A stretch of 63,857 nucleotides of DNA from an uncultured Parabacteroides sp. (GTDB lineage: Bacteria > Bacteroidota > Bacteroidia > Bacteroidales > Tannerellaceae). The stretch is from the NCBI GenBank assembly GCA_949295065.1, contig CASFJQ010000011.1:1-63857 (forward strand). The letters are read 5' to 3'. The notes beneath the pieces are model-generated. The model ran no database searches. It saw nothing but the letters and a program-made list of their open reading frames with translations, and was not told the DNA's origin. The first letter of the stretch is position 1; each line of letters starts with the position of its first letter. Of this stretch, positions 34,810 through 43,268 are shown piece after piece. A program made the translations under genes and the position numbers.

Positions 34810-36726
34810 ATGAAGAACAAGCAAAAGACAAGAATTCTGTTTCTGGCGGCATTGCTGTCGGTGATATTATATTCGTGTGCCAACATCGGTTCGCCCAATG
34901 GCGGGCCATATGATGAACAGCCTCCGAAATTCATCGGAAGTGTGCCTGCTCCTAATGCTGTAAATTATAAAGGGAAAACTGTCGATATATTCTTCGATGA
35001 ACTTATACAGATAGAAAGTCCGTCGCAGAATGTTATTATAACTCCTCCGCAGAAGGAATTGCCGATAATCAGGGCATCGGGGAAAAAAGCGCATATCGAG
35101 CTTTTGGATACTTTGCTGGAAAATACTACTTATACGATAGATTTCGGCAGTTATCTTACCGACAATAATGAAAAGAATCCTTTGGAAAACTTTTCGTTTG
35201 CATTCTCTACTGGGGATGTGCTGGATTCTCTTGTAGTTTCCGGTTTCCTGCTAAATGCGGAGAATATGGAACCTATGCCGGGAATAACTATCGGTGTGCA
35301 TTCCGACCTTGCCGATTCTGCCTTTGTGAAGAAACGTTTCGTGCGTACGAGCCGCACCAACGACCGTGGGCGTTTCGTAATCCGTAATCTTGCGCCGGGA
35401 ACTTATCGCATCTATGCCCTTAATGACGTAAACAGGGATTACCGCTTTGACCAGCCGGGTGAGGACATCGCCTTTACCGACTCGCTGATTGTGCCTTCGT
35501 TTGAGTTTGCTTCGCGTCGTGACACATTGTGGAAAGACTCTGTTACTATTGATACTATAAAGACTATCGGCTATACACGCTTTATGCCGGACAATATCGA
35601 GCTTCGCCTTTTCAAGGAGAAATTTGAACGTCAGTATATTAGCAAGCCGAAGTGGGAGGACGAGCGTTTCTTTACTCTTGCTTTCAATGCTCCGCTGGAC
35701 ACATTGCCTGTGCCACGCCCGCTAAATTTTGAGCCGGCTATGGACAAATGGTATGTTGCACAGCCGTCAGACGGGAATAAGTCTGTAAACATATGGCTTA
35801 TCGACTCAACTGTGTATAAGCGGGATTCTCTTTCTTTTGAACTTACTTATCCTAAGAGTGATTCGCTGAATATTCTCCGTCCGCAAACCGATACTTTCGA
35901 CCTTGCAATCCGCCGCCGTCCTGCTCCTAAAAAGAAGAAACTTAAGGAAGGCGAAACAGAACCTATCGAGTTTATCGGCCTTAATATCGACGCACCTTCG
36001 TCAATGGACATATTCGACACGGTTACTGTTGATCTCGACGCTCCTGTCCTCGACCTTAAGAAAGAGCATTTCTATCTCGACATGATGGTGGATTCTGTGT
36101 GGCAACCTGTAGATTTCGACTTTTATCAGGATTCTGCTAATATCCTAAGATATTATATCAGCCGCAAATGGAAATATGGCGAGGAATATCATATAGAGGT
36201 GGATTCTGCTTCGATTTATAATGTGTATGGCAAGTTCAACAATGGCTTCAAAACAGAGTTCAAGATAAAGACAGAGGACAGTTACGGTCATTTGTTCATC
36301 AATATCATAGGAGCCGACACTACGGCTTACGTTGAACTTCTCAACAGCAGCGACCAGCCAGTGCGCCATTCGAGGGTTAAAAACGGAGGCGCGTTGTTTA
36401 TGGACTTGAAGCCGGACAAGTATTTTGCTCGCCTTGTTGTCGATTCTAACGGCAACGATAAGTGGGATACCGGAAATTATGCCGAGAAGCGCCAGCCGGA
36501 GAAGGTGTATTATTCTCCCAAGATTTACACGATAATGCAGAACTTCGAGGTTGAGGAAACATGGGATATCAATGCTGCTCCTGCCGACAAGCAGAAACCG
36601 CTCGACATCACCAAGAACAAACCTAAGGAACTTACAAAGAAGAAACGAAACTATAAAGATGAAGGCAAGGCTCAGAATAGCTCCAACAGCAGCGGCATTC
36701 CTGGAATGTCGGGACTTGGTTTTTAA
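34810..36726 (+). CDS. Ig-like (Big_5) domain lipoprotein
   Basis: 638 aa. Lipobox VILYSCANIG (Cys at about 23). Residues about 38-135 form a Big_5-type Ig-like domain (PPKFIGSVPAPNAVNYKGKT, VDIFFDELIQIESPSQNVII). A carboxypeptidase-regulatory/SpaA-like domain follows (about 140-215; TNDRGRFVIRNLAPGTYRIY, ALNDVNRDYRFDQPGE), then further beta-rich modules with another NGNDKWDTGNY motif near 555. The C-terminus is low-complexity lysine- then glycine/serine-rich. It is a conserved Bacteroidetes envelope protein of unknown role. Its last 11 nt overlap the start of the DUF3108 gene. Confidence 0.85.
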   Translation: MKNKQKTRILFLAALLSVILYSCANIGSPNGGPYDEQPPKFIGSVPAPNAVNYKGKTVDIFFDELIQIESPSQNVIITPPQKELPIIRASGKKAHIELLDTLLENTTYTIDFGSYLTDNNEKNPLENFSFAFSTGDVLDSLVVSGFLLNAENMEPMPGITIGVHSDLADSAFVKKRFVRTSRTNDRGRFVIRNLAPGTYRIYALNDVNRDYRFDQPGEDIAFTDSLIVPSFEFASRRDTLWKDSVTIDTIKTIGYTRFMPDNIELRLFKEKFERQYISKPKWEDERFFTLAFNAPLDTLPVPRPLNFEPAMDKWYVAQPSDGNKSVNIWLIDSTVYKRDSLSFELTYPKSDSLNILRPQTDTFDLAIRRRPAPKKKKLKEGETEPIEFIGLNIDAPSSMDIFDTVTVDLDAPVLDLKKEHFYLDMMVDSVWQPVDFDFYQDSANILRYYISRKWKYGEEYHIEVDSASIYNVYGKFNNGFKTEFKIKTEDSYGHLFINIIGADTTAYVELLNSSDQPVRHSRVKNGGALFMDLKPDKYFARLVVDSNGNDKWDTGNYAEKRQPEKVYYSPKIYTIMQNFEVEETWDINAAPADKQKPLDITKNKPKELTKKKRNYKDEGKAQNSSNSSGIPGMSGLGF

Positions 36727-37495
36727 GCTGTTTGTCATAATGGCTGCGCTTGTGCTGTTTCATGATGTGAAAGCGCAAGTGCCGGTTCCTTCCTACAAGT
36801 TTGTTGAAGGCGAGTCAATAGAAATGCAACTTTATTTCAAATGGGGCTTGCTGATGCCTAAGGCAGGCGTGGCTCGCTTGTCCGTATCAACAGATAAATA
36901 TAAAGGGGAAGATGTATGGAAATATTCTCTGGATTTTCACACACAGGGAATATTCGAGAAAGTGTTTCCTATGCGCGACACTCTATATTCCTACTTTTCC
37001 AAGTCGTCGCTCCGCCTGCTTTATTCTGAAAAGAGGAGTGATGAGGGGAAATATTATTCGGTTGACAAACTTGCTTTCTCTTATGACGGAGATAAAACCT
37101 CAGCAAAATCATTGCGCTATACACCTAAGGCTGTGAAGGTGGATACAGTTCTCACAGCCGACAAGGGTTTGCTTCTGGATATGCTTTCTGCCACTATGTT
37201 CCTTCGTTCCATAGATTGGAACAATCTTTCATTTGACGAGGCTATTCCTTTTCAGATAGCTATCGGTCGTGATGTTGTCAAATCAGCTTTCCGATATGCC
37301 GGACAGCAAATCGTGGAATATTCCGGAGTGAAATATGCCACCCGCCATTTCTATATAGATGTCTATGATGCGGCGTTCTCCCAAAGCCGTGCGGCGGGTG
37401 AGGTGTGGATTAGCGACGACGAGCACCATTATCCCGTAAAGGTGAGGGCGAAGCTGAAGATTGGGGCGGCGGAAGCTTATTGTATAGGTTTGTAA
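36716..37495 (+). CDS. DUF3108 domain exported protein
   Basis: About 259 aa if it begins at the TTG (36716), which gives a complete signal peptide (MVFKLFVIMAALVLFHDVKA). The ATG at 36740 would leave the signal too short, and the longer open frame to 36551 runs inside the preceding gene. The DUF3108 domain covers the mature part: YKFVEGESIEMQLYFKWGLL, KAGVARLSVS, then LLLDMLSATMFLRSIDW. The start overlaps the lipoprotein stop, indicating translational coupling. It is a periplasmic or outer-membrane-associated protein of unknown function that typically accompanies this lipoprotein. Confidence 0.85.
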   Translation: MVFKLFVIMAALVLFHDVKAQVPVPSYKFVEGESIEMQLYFKWGLLMPKAGVARLSVSTDKYKGEDVWKYSLDFHTQGIFEKVFPMRDTLYSYFSKSSLRLLYSEKRSDEGKYYSVDKLAFSYDGDKTSAKSLRYTPKAVKVDTVLTADKGLLLDMLSATMFLRSIDWNNLSFDEAIPFQIAIGRDVVKSAFRYAGQQIVEYSGVKYATRHFYIDVYDAAFSQSRAAGEVWISDDEHHYPVKVRAKLKIGAAEAYCIGL

Positions 37496-37689
37496 TGCGC
37501 ATGATTTTTTCAATATGGATTTTCATCCTTGGCCTCAATTGCAGTTTCATTTTTCAAACTGACAATGAGATTATGGCTACAGCTTTTAGAATCTCTGATT
37601 TAGATGATAATGATTTGAAAGAAATTTCAAATTTTAAAGATATAGTGAAATCATATCTTAAAATGGAACGAATAGCCCTAAGATTTTGA
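37495..37689 (+). CDS. Small hypothetical protein, coupled to the DUF3108 gene
   Basis: 64 codons whose ATG overlaps the previous stop as TAATG. The first 20 residues are hydrophobic (MRMIFSIWIFILGLNCSFIF), like a signal peptide or membrane anchor; the rest is acidic (ISDLDDNDLKEISNFKD). I recognise no family. The coupling favours a real gene, but the short length and the lack of conservation data leave it uncertain. It may be a truncated leftover. Confidence 0.35.
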   Translation: MRMIFSIWIFILGLNCSFIFQTDNEIMATAFRISDLDDNDLKEISNFKDIVKSYLKMERIALRF

Positions 37690-37738
37690 AATTTGATTAA
37701 TCAGTTCTGAATGAAGCTGTGTCAAAACGAAAATAAAG

Positions 37739-37820
37739 AAACACAGAGGCACGAAGTTACAGAGGAAATAAATTGAGTATAAATAAAATATAAACTCTGT
37801 ATCTCTGTGACTCTGTGTTT
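37739..37820. terminator. Hairpin of CACAGAG words between convergent genes
   Basis: AAACACAGAGGCACGAAG... (37739-37764) and its complement ending CTCTGTGACTCTGTGTTT (37795-37820) match over 26 nt with about four mismatches. It is placed between the DUF3108 unit and the thioesterase gene on the opposite strand. Confidence 0.6.
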
Positions 37821-37828
37821 GATTTGCA

Positions 37829-37880
37829 TGTTTTGCAACACCCACGCTAAACGAGTATCGCCCTTTTAGGGCTTATTTGG
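37829..37880. repeat. REP-like element with GCCC/GGGC hairpin
   Basis: GCCCTTTTAGGGC (37860-37872) followed by TTATTT, with outer GCAACACCC / GGTTG words. Read in complement, it resembles the GCCCTAAAAGGGC-type extragenic repeats common in Bacteroides genomes. It may also terminate the plus-strand transcript. Confidence 0.5.
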
Positions 37881-37904
37881 TTGTAGGTATTAGAATGTTA
37901 AGCA

Positions 37905-38312
37905 TTATACAATCTCCTCAAACGGCAACTGGACATCTTTCCTATATCCCGAGCCGCTCATAAGAGCAACAACCTCACCATTCTCATTTGTTACCTTCAC
38001 TTCGCACAGGGAAAGGCGTTTCTTGTTGAGAGTTTCAGTTGCTTCAGCATAAAGATACCCTTTGCTTTCCGCTTTCAGGAACTGGATATTTGAGGTCACA
38101 GATAAAGTAAGTTTTGCATGGCTGTTAGTTGCCGCCGCAAAAGCAAGGTCGGCAAGAGTGAATATTGCGCCGCCTTGGCAAACACCTCCGCCATTAAGAT
38201 GTTCAGGTGTAATCATCATACGCGCTTTGGCGTATCCGCTTCTTGTTTCCAATAATTCAACGCCGGCATTTACGGCGAAGCGGTCGTTCTGTAGAAATTC
38301 TGAAATTGTCAT
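37905..38312 (-). CDS. Hotdog-fold thioesterase (PaaI/YdiI type)
   Basis: 135 aa. The hotdog signature HLNGGGVCQGGAIFTLADLA (about residues 39-58) contains the usual Asp at the start of the long helix. LTLSVTSNIQFLKAESKGYL and the final strand CEVKVTNENGEVVALMSGSG complete the fold. Such enzymes hydrolyse acyl-CoA thioesters, often aromatic (phenylacetyl-CoA) or menaquinone-pathway intermediates; the substrate here is unknown. It is a single gene upstream of a repeat spacer and faces the DUF3108 unit. Confidence 0.88.
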   Translation of the reverse strand: MTISEFLQNDRFAVNAGVELLETRSGYAKARMMITPEHLNGGGVCQGGAIFTLADLAFAAATNSHAKLTLSVTSNIQFLKAESKGYLYAEATETLNKKRLSLCEVKVTNENGEVVALMSGSGYRKDVQLPFEEIV

Positions 38313-38327
38313 ATTGTATTTGATGAG

Positions 38328-38425
38328 TTAACAAGTTGATGAGTTGACAAGGGAATAAGAAAAAGGTGACAAACCGACAAGCCTTTTATTCTTGTCAACT
38401 TGTCACCTCGTACCTTCGTCACCTA
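38328..38425. repeat. Intergenic CTTGTCAAC-word repeat with two arms
   Basis: Left arm GAGTTAACAAGTTGATGAG, TTGACAAGG; right arm CTTGTCAACTTGTCACCTCG, CTTCGTCACC. They are separated by about 35 nt and foldable. It lies between cysS and the thioesterase gene (both minus strand). Confidence 0.75.
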
Positions 38426-38429
38426 CAAA

Positions 38430-39911
38430 TTATATTTTCCATTCCGCTCCGTCCTTAGTATCTTTGATAGTAAAGCCGATAGCAGTAAGTTCATTTCTGA
38501 TTTTGTCCGAAGTTGCCCAATCCTTGTTAGCCTTAGCCTGCTGGCGGATTGAAAGAAGCAAATCCACAGCTTTTGAGAAAGCTTCACGGCTGTTGTCCTG
38601 TCCGCTTGCTGCGGCAGTTGCAGTGTCCTGCATACCAAGGATATCGAATACGAACAGATGGAACACTTCCTGAAGTTCCTTCAAATCTTCTGCAGAGATT
38701 GAGCCCTTGCCGTCTTTAACCGAGTTGATGGCACGTGCCGCGTCAAACAGATGAGAAATTACGATAGGAGAGTTCAGGTCGTCATTCATTGCTTCATAGC
38801 ATTTCTCGCGCAAACCTTTCACGTCCACAGTCGTTGTTTCGCCGGCTTTCAGTTTCATCAGGTTGCTGTATGCGTCCATCAGACGAGCAAGACCTTTTTC
38901 ACTTGCCTGAAGAGCCTCGTTACTGAAATCAACAGTGCTGCGATAATGAGCCTGAAGGATGAAGAAACGGATAGTCATTGCGTTATATGCCTGAGCAAGC
39001 AATTCGTGTTCGCCGGTGAAGAACTGGTCAAGAGTAATGAAATTACCCAAAGACTTACCCATCTTCTGTCCGTTGATGGTAATCATATTGTTATGCATCC
39101 AATAATGAACCATATCTTTTCCCTGTGAAGCCACAGCCTGCGCAATTTCGCATTCGTGGTGAGGGAAAATCAAGTCCATACCGCCACCGTGTATATCGAA
39201 GCTTTCGCCAAGATATTTCTTACCCATAGCCGTACATTCGCAATGCCAACCAGGGAAACCGTTGCTCCAAGGTGAAGGCCAGCGCATGATATGCTCAGGC
39301 TGGGCGCACTTCCACAAAGCAAAGTCTATCGGATTACGTTTCTCTTCCTGACCGTCAAGCGCGCGTGTAGTGTTCAGCATATCGTCGATATTACGTCCTG
39401 AAAGAACACCATATTTATGGTCTTTGTTATATTTCTCAACATCGAAATATACAGAACCCTGGCTTTCGTAAGCATAACCGTTGTCAAGGATTTTCTTTAC
39501 CAGTTCAATCTGCTCTATGATATGTCCGCTGGCATGAGGCTCGATGCTTGGAGGAAGCACGTTCAATGCGTCCATTGCCTTGTGATAGCGGTTCAGATAA
39601 TACTGCACCACTTCCATCGGTTCCAACTGCTCCAAACGGGCTTTCTTGGCAATCTTGTCTTCTCCGCTGTCGGCATCATGTTCCAAATGGCCTACATCAG
39701 TGATATTACGCACATAACGAACCTTATATCCCAAATGTTTCAGATAACGGAACAAAAGGTCGAAAGTGATTGCAGGGCGGGCGTGTCCCAGATGGGCATC
39801 GCCGTAAACAGTCGGTCCGCAGACATACATACCAACATGTGGCTCATGCAGCGGAACGAATTTTTCCTTTCTTCTCGAAAGCGTGTTATAAATATGTAAA
39901 GGATGTTCCAT
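38430..39911 (-). CDS. cysS: Cysteinyl-tRNA synthetase
   Basis: 493 aa from the ATG at 39911 (family start [18 protein letters not shown]); the frame is open 10 codons further upstream. Class I motifs: [20 protein letters not shown] (HIGH, about residue 37) and [16 protein letters not shown] (KMSKS variant). The zinc ligands typical of CysRS are visible as [16 protein letters not shown] and [10 protein letters not shown] linker precedes the C-terminal anticodon-binding helices. Length is normal. It charges tRNA-Cys in the cytoplasm. Confidence 0.98.
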   Translation of the reverse strand: MEHPLHIYNTLSRRKEKFVPLHEPHVGMYVCGPTVYGDAHLGHARPAITFDLLFRYLKHLGYKVRYVRNITDVGHLEHDADSGEDKIAKKARLEQLEPMEVVQYYLNRYHKAMDALNVLPPSIEPHASGHIIEQIELVKKILDNGYAYESQGSVYFDVEKYNKDHKYGVLSGRNIDDMLNTTRALDGQEEKRNPIDFALWKCAQPEHIMRWPSPWSNGFPGWHCECTAMGKKYLGESFDIHGGGMDLIFPHHECEIAQAVASQGKDMVHYWMHNNMITINGQKMGKSLGNFITLDQFFTGEHELLAQAYNAMTIRFFILQAHYRSTVDFSNEALQASEKGLARLMDAYSNLMKLKAGETTTVDVKGLREKCYEAMNDDLNSPIVISHLFDAARAINSVKDGKGSISAEDLKELQEVFHLFVFDILGMQDTATAAASGQDNSREAFSKAVDLLLSIRQQAKANKDWATSDKIRNELTAIGFTIKDTKDGAEWKI

Positions 39912-39963
39912 ATTTTTTGTGTGAAATTTGTAATGTGGCAAAGATAGTGAAAGGTGAGCGTAG

Positions 39964-39997
39964 AATCAAAATCAAAAGCTTGTTTTTGATTTTGATT
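39964..39997 (-). terminator. 14-bp perfect hairpin downstream of the HEPN/MNT pair
   Basis: AATCAAAATCAAAA (39964-39977) pairs exactly with TTTTGATTTTGATT (39984-39997) around 6 nt. It lies 23 nt after the MNT stop and upstream of cysS on the same strand. Confidence 0.65.
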
Positions 39998-40020
39998 TTA
40001 CCGAACCGCATCAAGTCTTG

Positions 40021-40344
40021 TCAACTTGTCTCTGAATCCTTGTCTCTTTTATAAATACTGATACCAATTCTTTCAATATGCTCAATCAATGCTTCATTTT
40101 TTATCTTATTCCACAATGACAGGTCAAATTGGTATGGCAGCAACAAATTATCCACATCTTGAATTATTTTAATCAAGTCGTTCCTGGTTAATTCTTTCCC
40201 GACTAAAGTTATGTCTATATCAGAAAAAGGCTTGAAATTACCTTTGGCTCTTGAACCGTAAAGAATAGCATTAGCTATCCGCCTGTTGCTGGCGAACACA
40301 TTGATTATTTTCTGTAGTTCTATGTCTGTCAGTCCGTATGGCAT
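40021..40344 (-). CDS. mntA: MNT-type nucleotidyltransferase antitoxin (MntA-like)
   Basis: 107 aa minimal nucleotidyltransferase. The GSx10DxD motif is complete: GSRAKGNFKPFSDIDITLVG (about residues 34-53). In characterised HEPN/MNT (type VII) toxin-antitoxin pairs such proteins add AMP to a tyrosine of the HEPN toxin and silence it. The ATG at 40344 lies 2 nt after the HEPN stop; a TTG at 40350 would overlap it. The third acidic residue is plausibly in the segment FDLSLWNKIKNEAL. The toxin-antitoxin role is inferred from motif and pairing. Confidence 0.85.
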   Translation of the reverse strand: MPYGLTDIELQKIINVFASNRRIANAILYGSRAKGNFKPFSDIDITLVGKELTRNDLIKIIQDVDNLLLPYQFDLSLWNKIKNEALIEHIERIGISIYKRDKDSETS

Positions 40345-40346
40345 AA

Positions 40347-40793
40347 TCAAAATAATGTAGGATTAAGCTCTGAAAGTGATAACATTTTCTTCTCAAAATC
40401 TAAAAATAAAGGATAATATACGTTTACGATAGATTCATAAATTTCTTCGGCAGTCTCATCATCATAATTGTGTGATGTCAGGTTGCGATCTTCGATAGAT
40501 TCCATCCAACGTTTGTCAGAGATGAGTCCTATTTCAAATGCCTTACGGAAAGCATCTCTTGAACCTCTGATTTCTGTATATCCTTGATATTCGGCATAAT
40601 CTTTCATTACTTTCCATACAAGTTCGTGGGTATATTCGAACCGTTGTATTAATCCTTCTTTCAGCAAATCATCGGTTTCTTCGTCTTCTCCAATTTTTTC
40701 TGATATAATGTTTACTGCCTGTTTCAGACGAAACAGAGCTTTCCGATAATTCTCGAATCGTTGTATCCAGCGTATATCCTTCTCTTTGTCCAT
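40347..40793 (-). CDS. hepT: HEPN domain toxin / nucleotidyltransferase substrate-binding protein (HepT-like)
   Basis: 148 aa from the ATG at 40793. A helical protein of the HI0074/NTSBP branch (RFENYRKALFRLKQAVNIIS, IQRFEYTHELVWKVMKDYAE). The RNase motif Rx4HxY is present as RNLTSHNYD (about residues 108-116), where Arg and His are catalytic in HEPN RNases and the Tyr is the residue AMPylated by MNT partners. It lies directly upstream of the MNT gene with its own promoter, the standard order for this toxin-antitoxin type. An in-frame upstream extension to 40844 overlaps the promoter side and is unlikely. Confidence 0.85.
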   Translation of the reverse strand: MDKEKDIRWIQRFENYRKALFRLKQAVNIISEKIGEDEETDDLLKEGLIQRFEYTHELVWKVMKDYAEYQGYTEIRGSRDAFRKAFEIGLISDKRWMESIEDRNLTSHNYDDETAEEIYESIVNVYYPLFLDFEKKMLSLSELNPTLF

Positions 40794-40849
40794 GATTATT
40801 TTGCAAATTAGATATATAAGTTTCGCAATTCGTTCAACTTTCACTATTA

Positions 40850-40880
40850 CAAAAATAAAGTTATTTCGCTGGTTTTACAA
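40850..40880 (-). promoter_or_regulatory. Promoter of the HEPN/MNT operon
   Basis: On the minus strand TTG (40880-40878) is followed after 20 nt by TATTTTTG (40857-40850), a good match to the Bacteroides -33/-7 arrangement. It lies 57 nt upstream of the HEPN ATG. Confidence 0.6.
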
Positions 40881-41582
40881 TGTCGTAACCTGCAATTCAG
40901 CTATTTCACCTAATAAATAATTTACTTAAGTTTCGCAAATTGCCAATGTATTATATAAATGTTGAGAAGTTCAAATACCTGTGAAAACCTCAAGAATCCA
41001 ATGTCAAAATGTCAGTCGTGCACCTCTGAAAATTCTTTGTTTTTAGTGAAATAGCTGCTGAAAACAGTGAAAAAAGAGGCCGATTTAATCAGTTCCGGAA
41101 AATCATTGCAATGATTTCGGGAAATGATTGTGAAGACTTCACTGAGTTATTGCAATGATTTGGCGCAACGATTGCAATGATTCCCTGAAACCATTGCAAT
41201 GAAATTTTTAACACATGGAAATTTCCCCTTAAAAACCTCTTTTTTATGCCTGAAAACCCTCCAAAAAACGGTTTTTTTCATCAGGAACGATAAAAAACAC
41301 AAACAAAACCAGAGTGATATTTTGATTTGGAATTATAGAAGATAATTACACAAATTCAACAGAAACAGAAATGATTCAGATGATTTTTATCCTGTGTAAG
41401 CAATTGTTGATATTTTGTTTACAAATTGTATTTCCTAAACTCTCTGAGAATGCGTTTTGTCGGAGTTCCTTTATATATGTGCGTAAAAATCGATTCTCAC
41501 GGTGTTTAGCTGACATAATGGCGGAAATCTTTCGGAAGTAGATTATTTGTTCTTTTCTGTATTCTTGTGAGTGTCACACCCC
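40881..41582. other. 700-bp gene-less stretch with a 22-bp periodic array
   Basis: No gene could be supported on either strand. The region contains the 22-bp array listed separately (41083-41214). The remainder is AT-rich and holds no tRNA or recognisable gene fragment. Confidence 0.5.
41083..41214 (+). repeat. Six degenerate 22-bp units, core ATTGCAATGATT
   Basis: The core starts at 41105, 41149, 41171 and 41193 (intervals 44, 22, 22), with degenerate copies at 41127 (ATTGTGAAGACT) and 41083 (ATTTAATCAGTT) that fill the same register. The inner ATTGCAAT is itself a palindrome. The second half of several units resembles TCGGGAAA/CCCTGAAA. Confidence 0.8.
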
Positions 41583-41759
41583 AAAAAAGGTCGGCATCTT
41601 TCCCGGAAAAGCTCGTAATGTTTCTAAAAAAAGATGCCTACCTTTTTCCGGAAATAACCCATTTAAAATTTCAGGAATTTACATCCGAATGTAACTTAAA
41701 TTCTTTCCGAAAGAAAATTGAATTAATTACGGAAGAAAAACAAATTTGTTTCGGAAGAA
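41583..41759 (-). repeat. Dispersed repeat, copy B (arm inverted relative to copy A)
   Basis: Hairpin GGTCGGCATC (41589-41598) / GATGCCTACC (41633-41642) with a 34-nt loop nearly identical, and in the same plus-strand orientation, to that of copy A. The 115-bp arm, however, lies on the right and is in complement (ATTGAATTAATTACGGAAG and so on). Relative to the arm the loop is therefore reversed between copies. Confidence 0.9.
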
Positions 41760-41933
41760 ATACTACTGAGATATAGACCTGAAAATAACAGATAGAGTTG
41801 TTGAACATAACAGAAGTAGGGAAAATGTGAATTTGAATAAATGATTAGATTATTTTAACTGGAAGGTTTCGAACAGAAGATATATTGTTCTATATATTCG
41901 TGGGTAATATATGTAATACTTAAATTTAATAAT

Positions 41934-42410
41934 ATGAGTGGGTTAGAATTCAAAAGAGATGGATTGAAATGTTTTCGTTTTTTGTTAATATGTTTTTCCC
42001 TATTCTTTGCGGTTAACAAGCATGTCTCTGGTGGGGAAATAGAAGTTCGTTCTGGTGTATCAGTAGGAGACAGGTTTGGACTCCATGTTGGAGCTTATTA
42101 TGATATTCCGCTATCCGGCATATTCTCAATACAAACCGGAGCATTGTTGCATACAACAAATGATGCTGACCGTGCCTCTATTGGGGTTAACGTACCCGTG
42201 TATGCTTCTTTTCATTTGCCGGTTAGCCAGTCTGCAAAAGTCCGTTTGAATTGCGGCGCGTTTGTTGGCGCAAGCAAAGGCTTTGATGCTGGTTTTACTG
42301 CTGATGCGGGTGTTGAATGGAAAAGATTTTATACAGGTATAAATTATTTCCATGATTTTACGGAATATGGAACTTTCCATTCTGGTATTTCTTTTGGTTA
42401 CAGGTTTTGA
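41934..42410 (+). CDS. Small outer membrane beta-barrel protein
   Basis: 158 aa. Signal peptide of about 35 residues (FLLICFSLFFAVNKHVSGGE), then eight alternating amphipathic strands typical of an OmpA/OmpX-like eight-strand barrel (GLHVGAYYDIPLSGIFSIQT, FYTGINYFHDF) and a C-terminal aromatic end (SFGYRF), the usual outer-membrane insertion signal. Function is unknown. It follows dispersed repeat copy B and precedes rnhA tail to tail with a 53-nt gap. Confidence 0.75.
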   Translation: MSGLEFKRDGLKCFRFLLICFSLFFAVNKHVSGGEIEVRSGVSVGDRFGLHVGAYYDIPLSGIFSIQTGALLHTTNDADRASIGVNVPVYASFHLPVSQSAKVRLNCGAFVGASKGFDAGFTADAGVEWKRFYTGINYFHDFTEYGTFHSGISFGYRF

Positions 42411-42463
42411 TTGAATTTTGTTTCAAAAGAAAAAAGTTCTATCGGATTGTTCTTGGGGGAAAT

Positions 42464-43102
42464 CTATTTCCTCCCAAAATCCGCCGGAATCTCTCCCCAC
42501 ACAGCAGTTTCCCATTTCAGGATTTGTGTGGTATATTCATTTTCGTTGAGCCATTTTTCTGCGCGTTCGATAAGTTGGAAAATCTGTTCGTTGACGGGTG
42601 TGCGTTCAAGCAAAGTTTTACATTTCTTTTTCTTCACCCACAAAATGGCGTTACGGCTGTCCGAATACAAAGGCAGGTTGCAGCCTTTGAGTTTCAGAAG
42701 TGCAAGCCCATGGACAATGGCAAGAAATTCGCCTACGTTGTTTGTCCCTTCTTTCATAGGTCCGATATGGAATATCTCCTGACCGGTGGCAACATAAACA
42801 CCACGATATTCCATATCGCCAGGATTACCGCTACACGCCGCATCGACGGCAATACTTTCGTTTATCGGATTGCCGATTGGAGCATCAACTTCCCACACCG
42901 GTTTGGAGTCCTTTTTGCCGGAATATTTCTTCAGATAATGTTCGTGACCCTGTTCGAAAGCAAGAGCGGCGGCATCTCGATCTTCAAAAGACTTATATTT
43001 TGCGCCTTCCTGTCCGTCCACTTGCGCCTTGCAATCCGCCCAGTTGTCGTAGATACCCGGATTCAAGCCTTGCCATACTACGTAGAATTTCTTTTTTGCC
43101 AT
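42464..43102 (-). CDS. rnhA: Ribonuclease H1 with viroplasmin-type N-terminal domain
   Basis: 212 aa. The N-terminal hybrid-binding domain (residues 4-50: FYVVWQGLNPGIYDNWADCK, YKSFEDRDAAALAF) is of the caulimovirus viroplasmin/RNase H1 type. The catalytic domain (about 75-210) shows the first Asp in AVDAACSGNPGDMEYRG, Glu in NNVGEFLAIVHGLALL and Asp in LYSDSRNAILWVK, with the last Asp near the end in IPADFG or the preceding helix. It removes RNA from RNA:DNA hybrids. Typical of Bacteroidetes. It is divergent from the MFS gene. Confidence 0.93.
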   Translation of the reverse strand: MAKKKFYVVWQGLNPGIYDNWADCKAQVDGQEGAKYKSFEDRDAAALAFEQGHEHYLKKYSGKKDSKPVWEVDAPIGNPINESIAVDAACSGNPGDMEYRGVYVATGQEIFHIGPMKEGTNNVGEFLAIVHGLALLKLKGCNLPLYSDSRNAILWVKKKKCKTLLERTPVNEQIFQLIERAEKWLNENEYTTQILKWETAVWGEIPADFGRK

Positions 43103-43235
43103 TGTTGTAAATTATCTTATGCTGCAAAGTTAAGAAATTTATGTTTCATCAAATCAACTATTGGTTATGCATTGGCTGCTGGTTTTAAATATTGTGAATT
43201 AACGGTAGAAAATACACTTGAAGGAGTGTTTTTTG

Positions 43236-43243
43236 TACTTTTG
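43236..43243 (+). promoter_or_regulatory. -7 box upstream of the MFS gene
   Basis: TACTTTTG (TAnnTTTG) lies 25 nt upstream of the ATG at 43269. A TTG at 43218-43220 is slightly closer than the usual -33 spacing. Confidence 0.45.
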
Positions 43244-43268
43244 TGCGCTAAAAATTAAAATAGATTCT

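Noticed and set aside
41083-41214. Possible CRISPR array
   Set aside because: Units are contiguous at 22 bp without unique spacers, the cores are only 12 bp and degenerate, and there are no cas genes.
42407-43258. 283-aa plus-strand frame opposite rnhA
   Set aside because: The minus strand encodes a complete RNase H1 with both domains; the plus-strand frame has no family features and includes the MFS promoter region.
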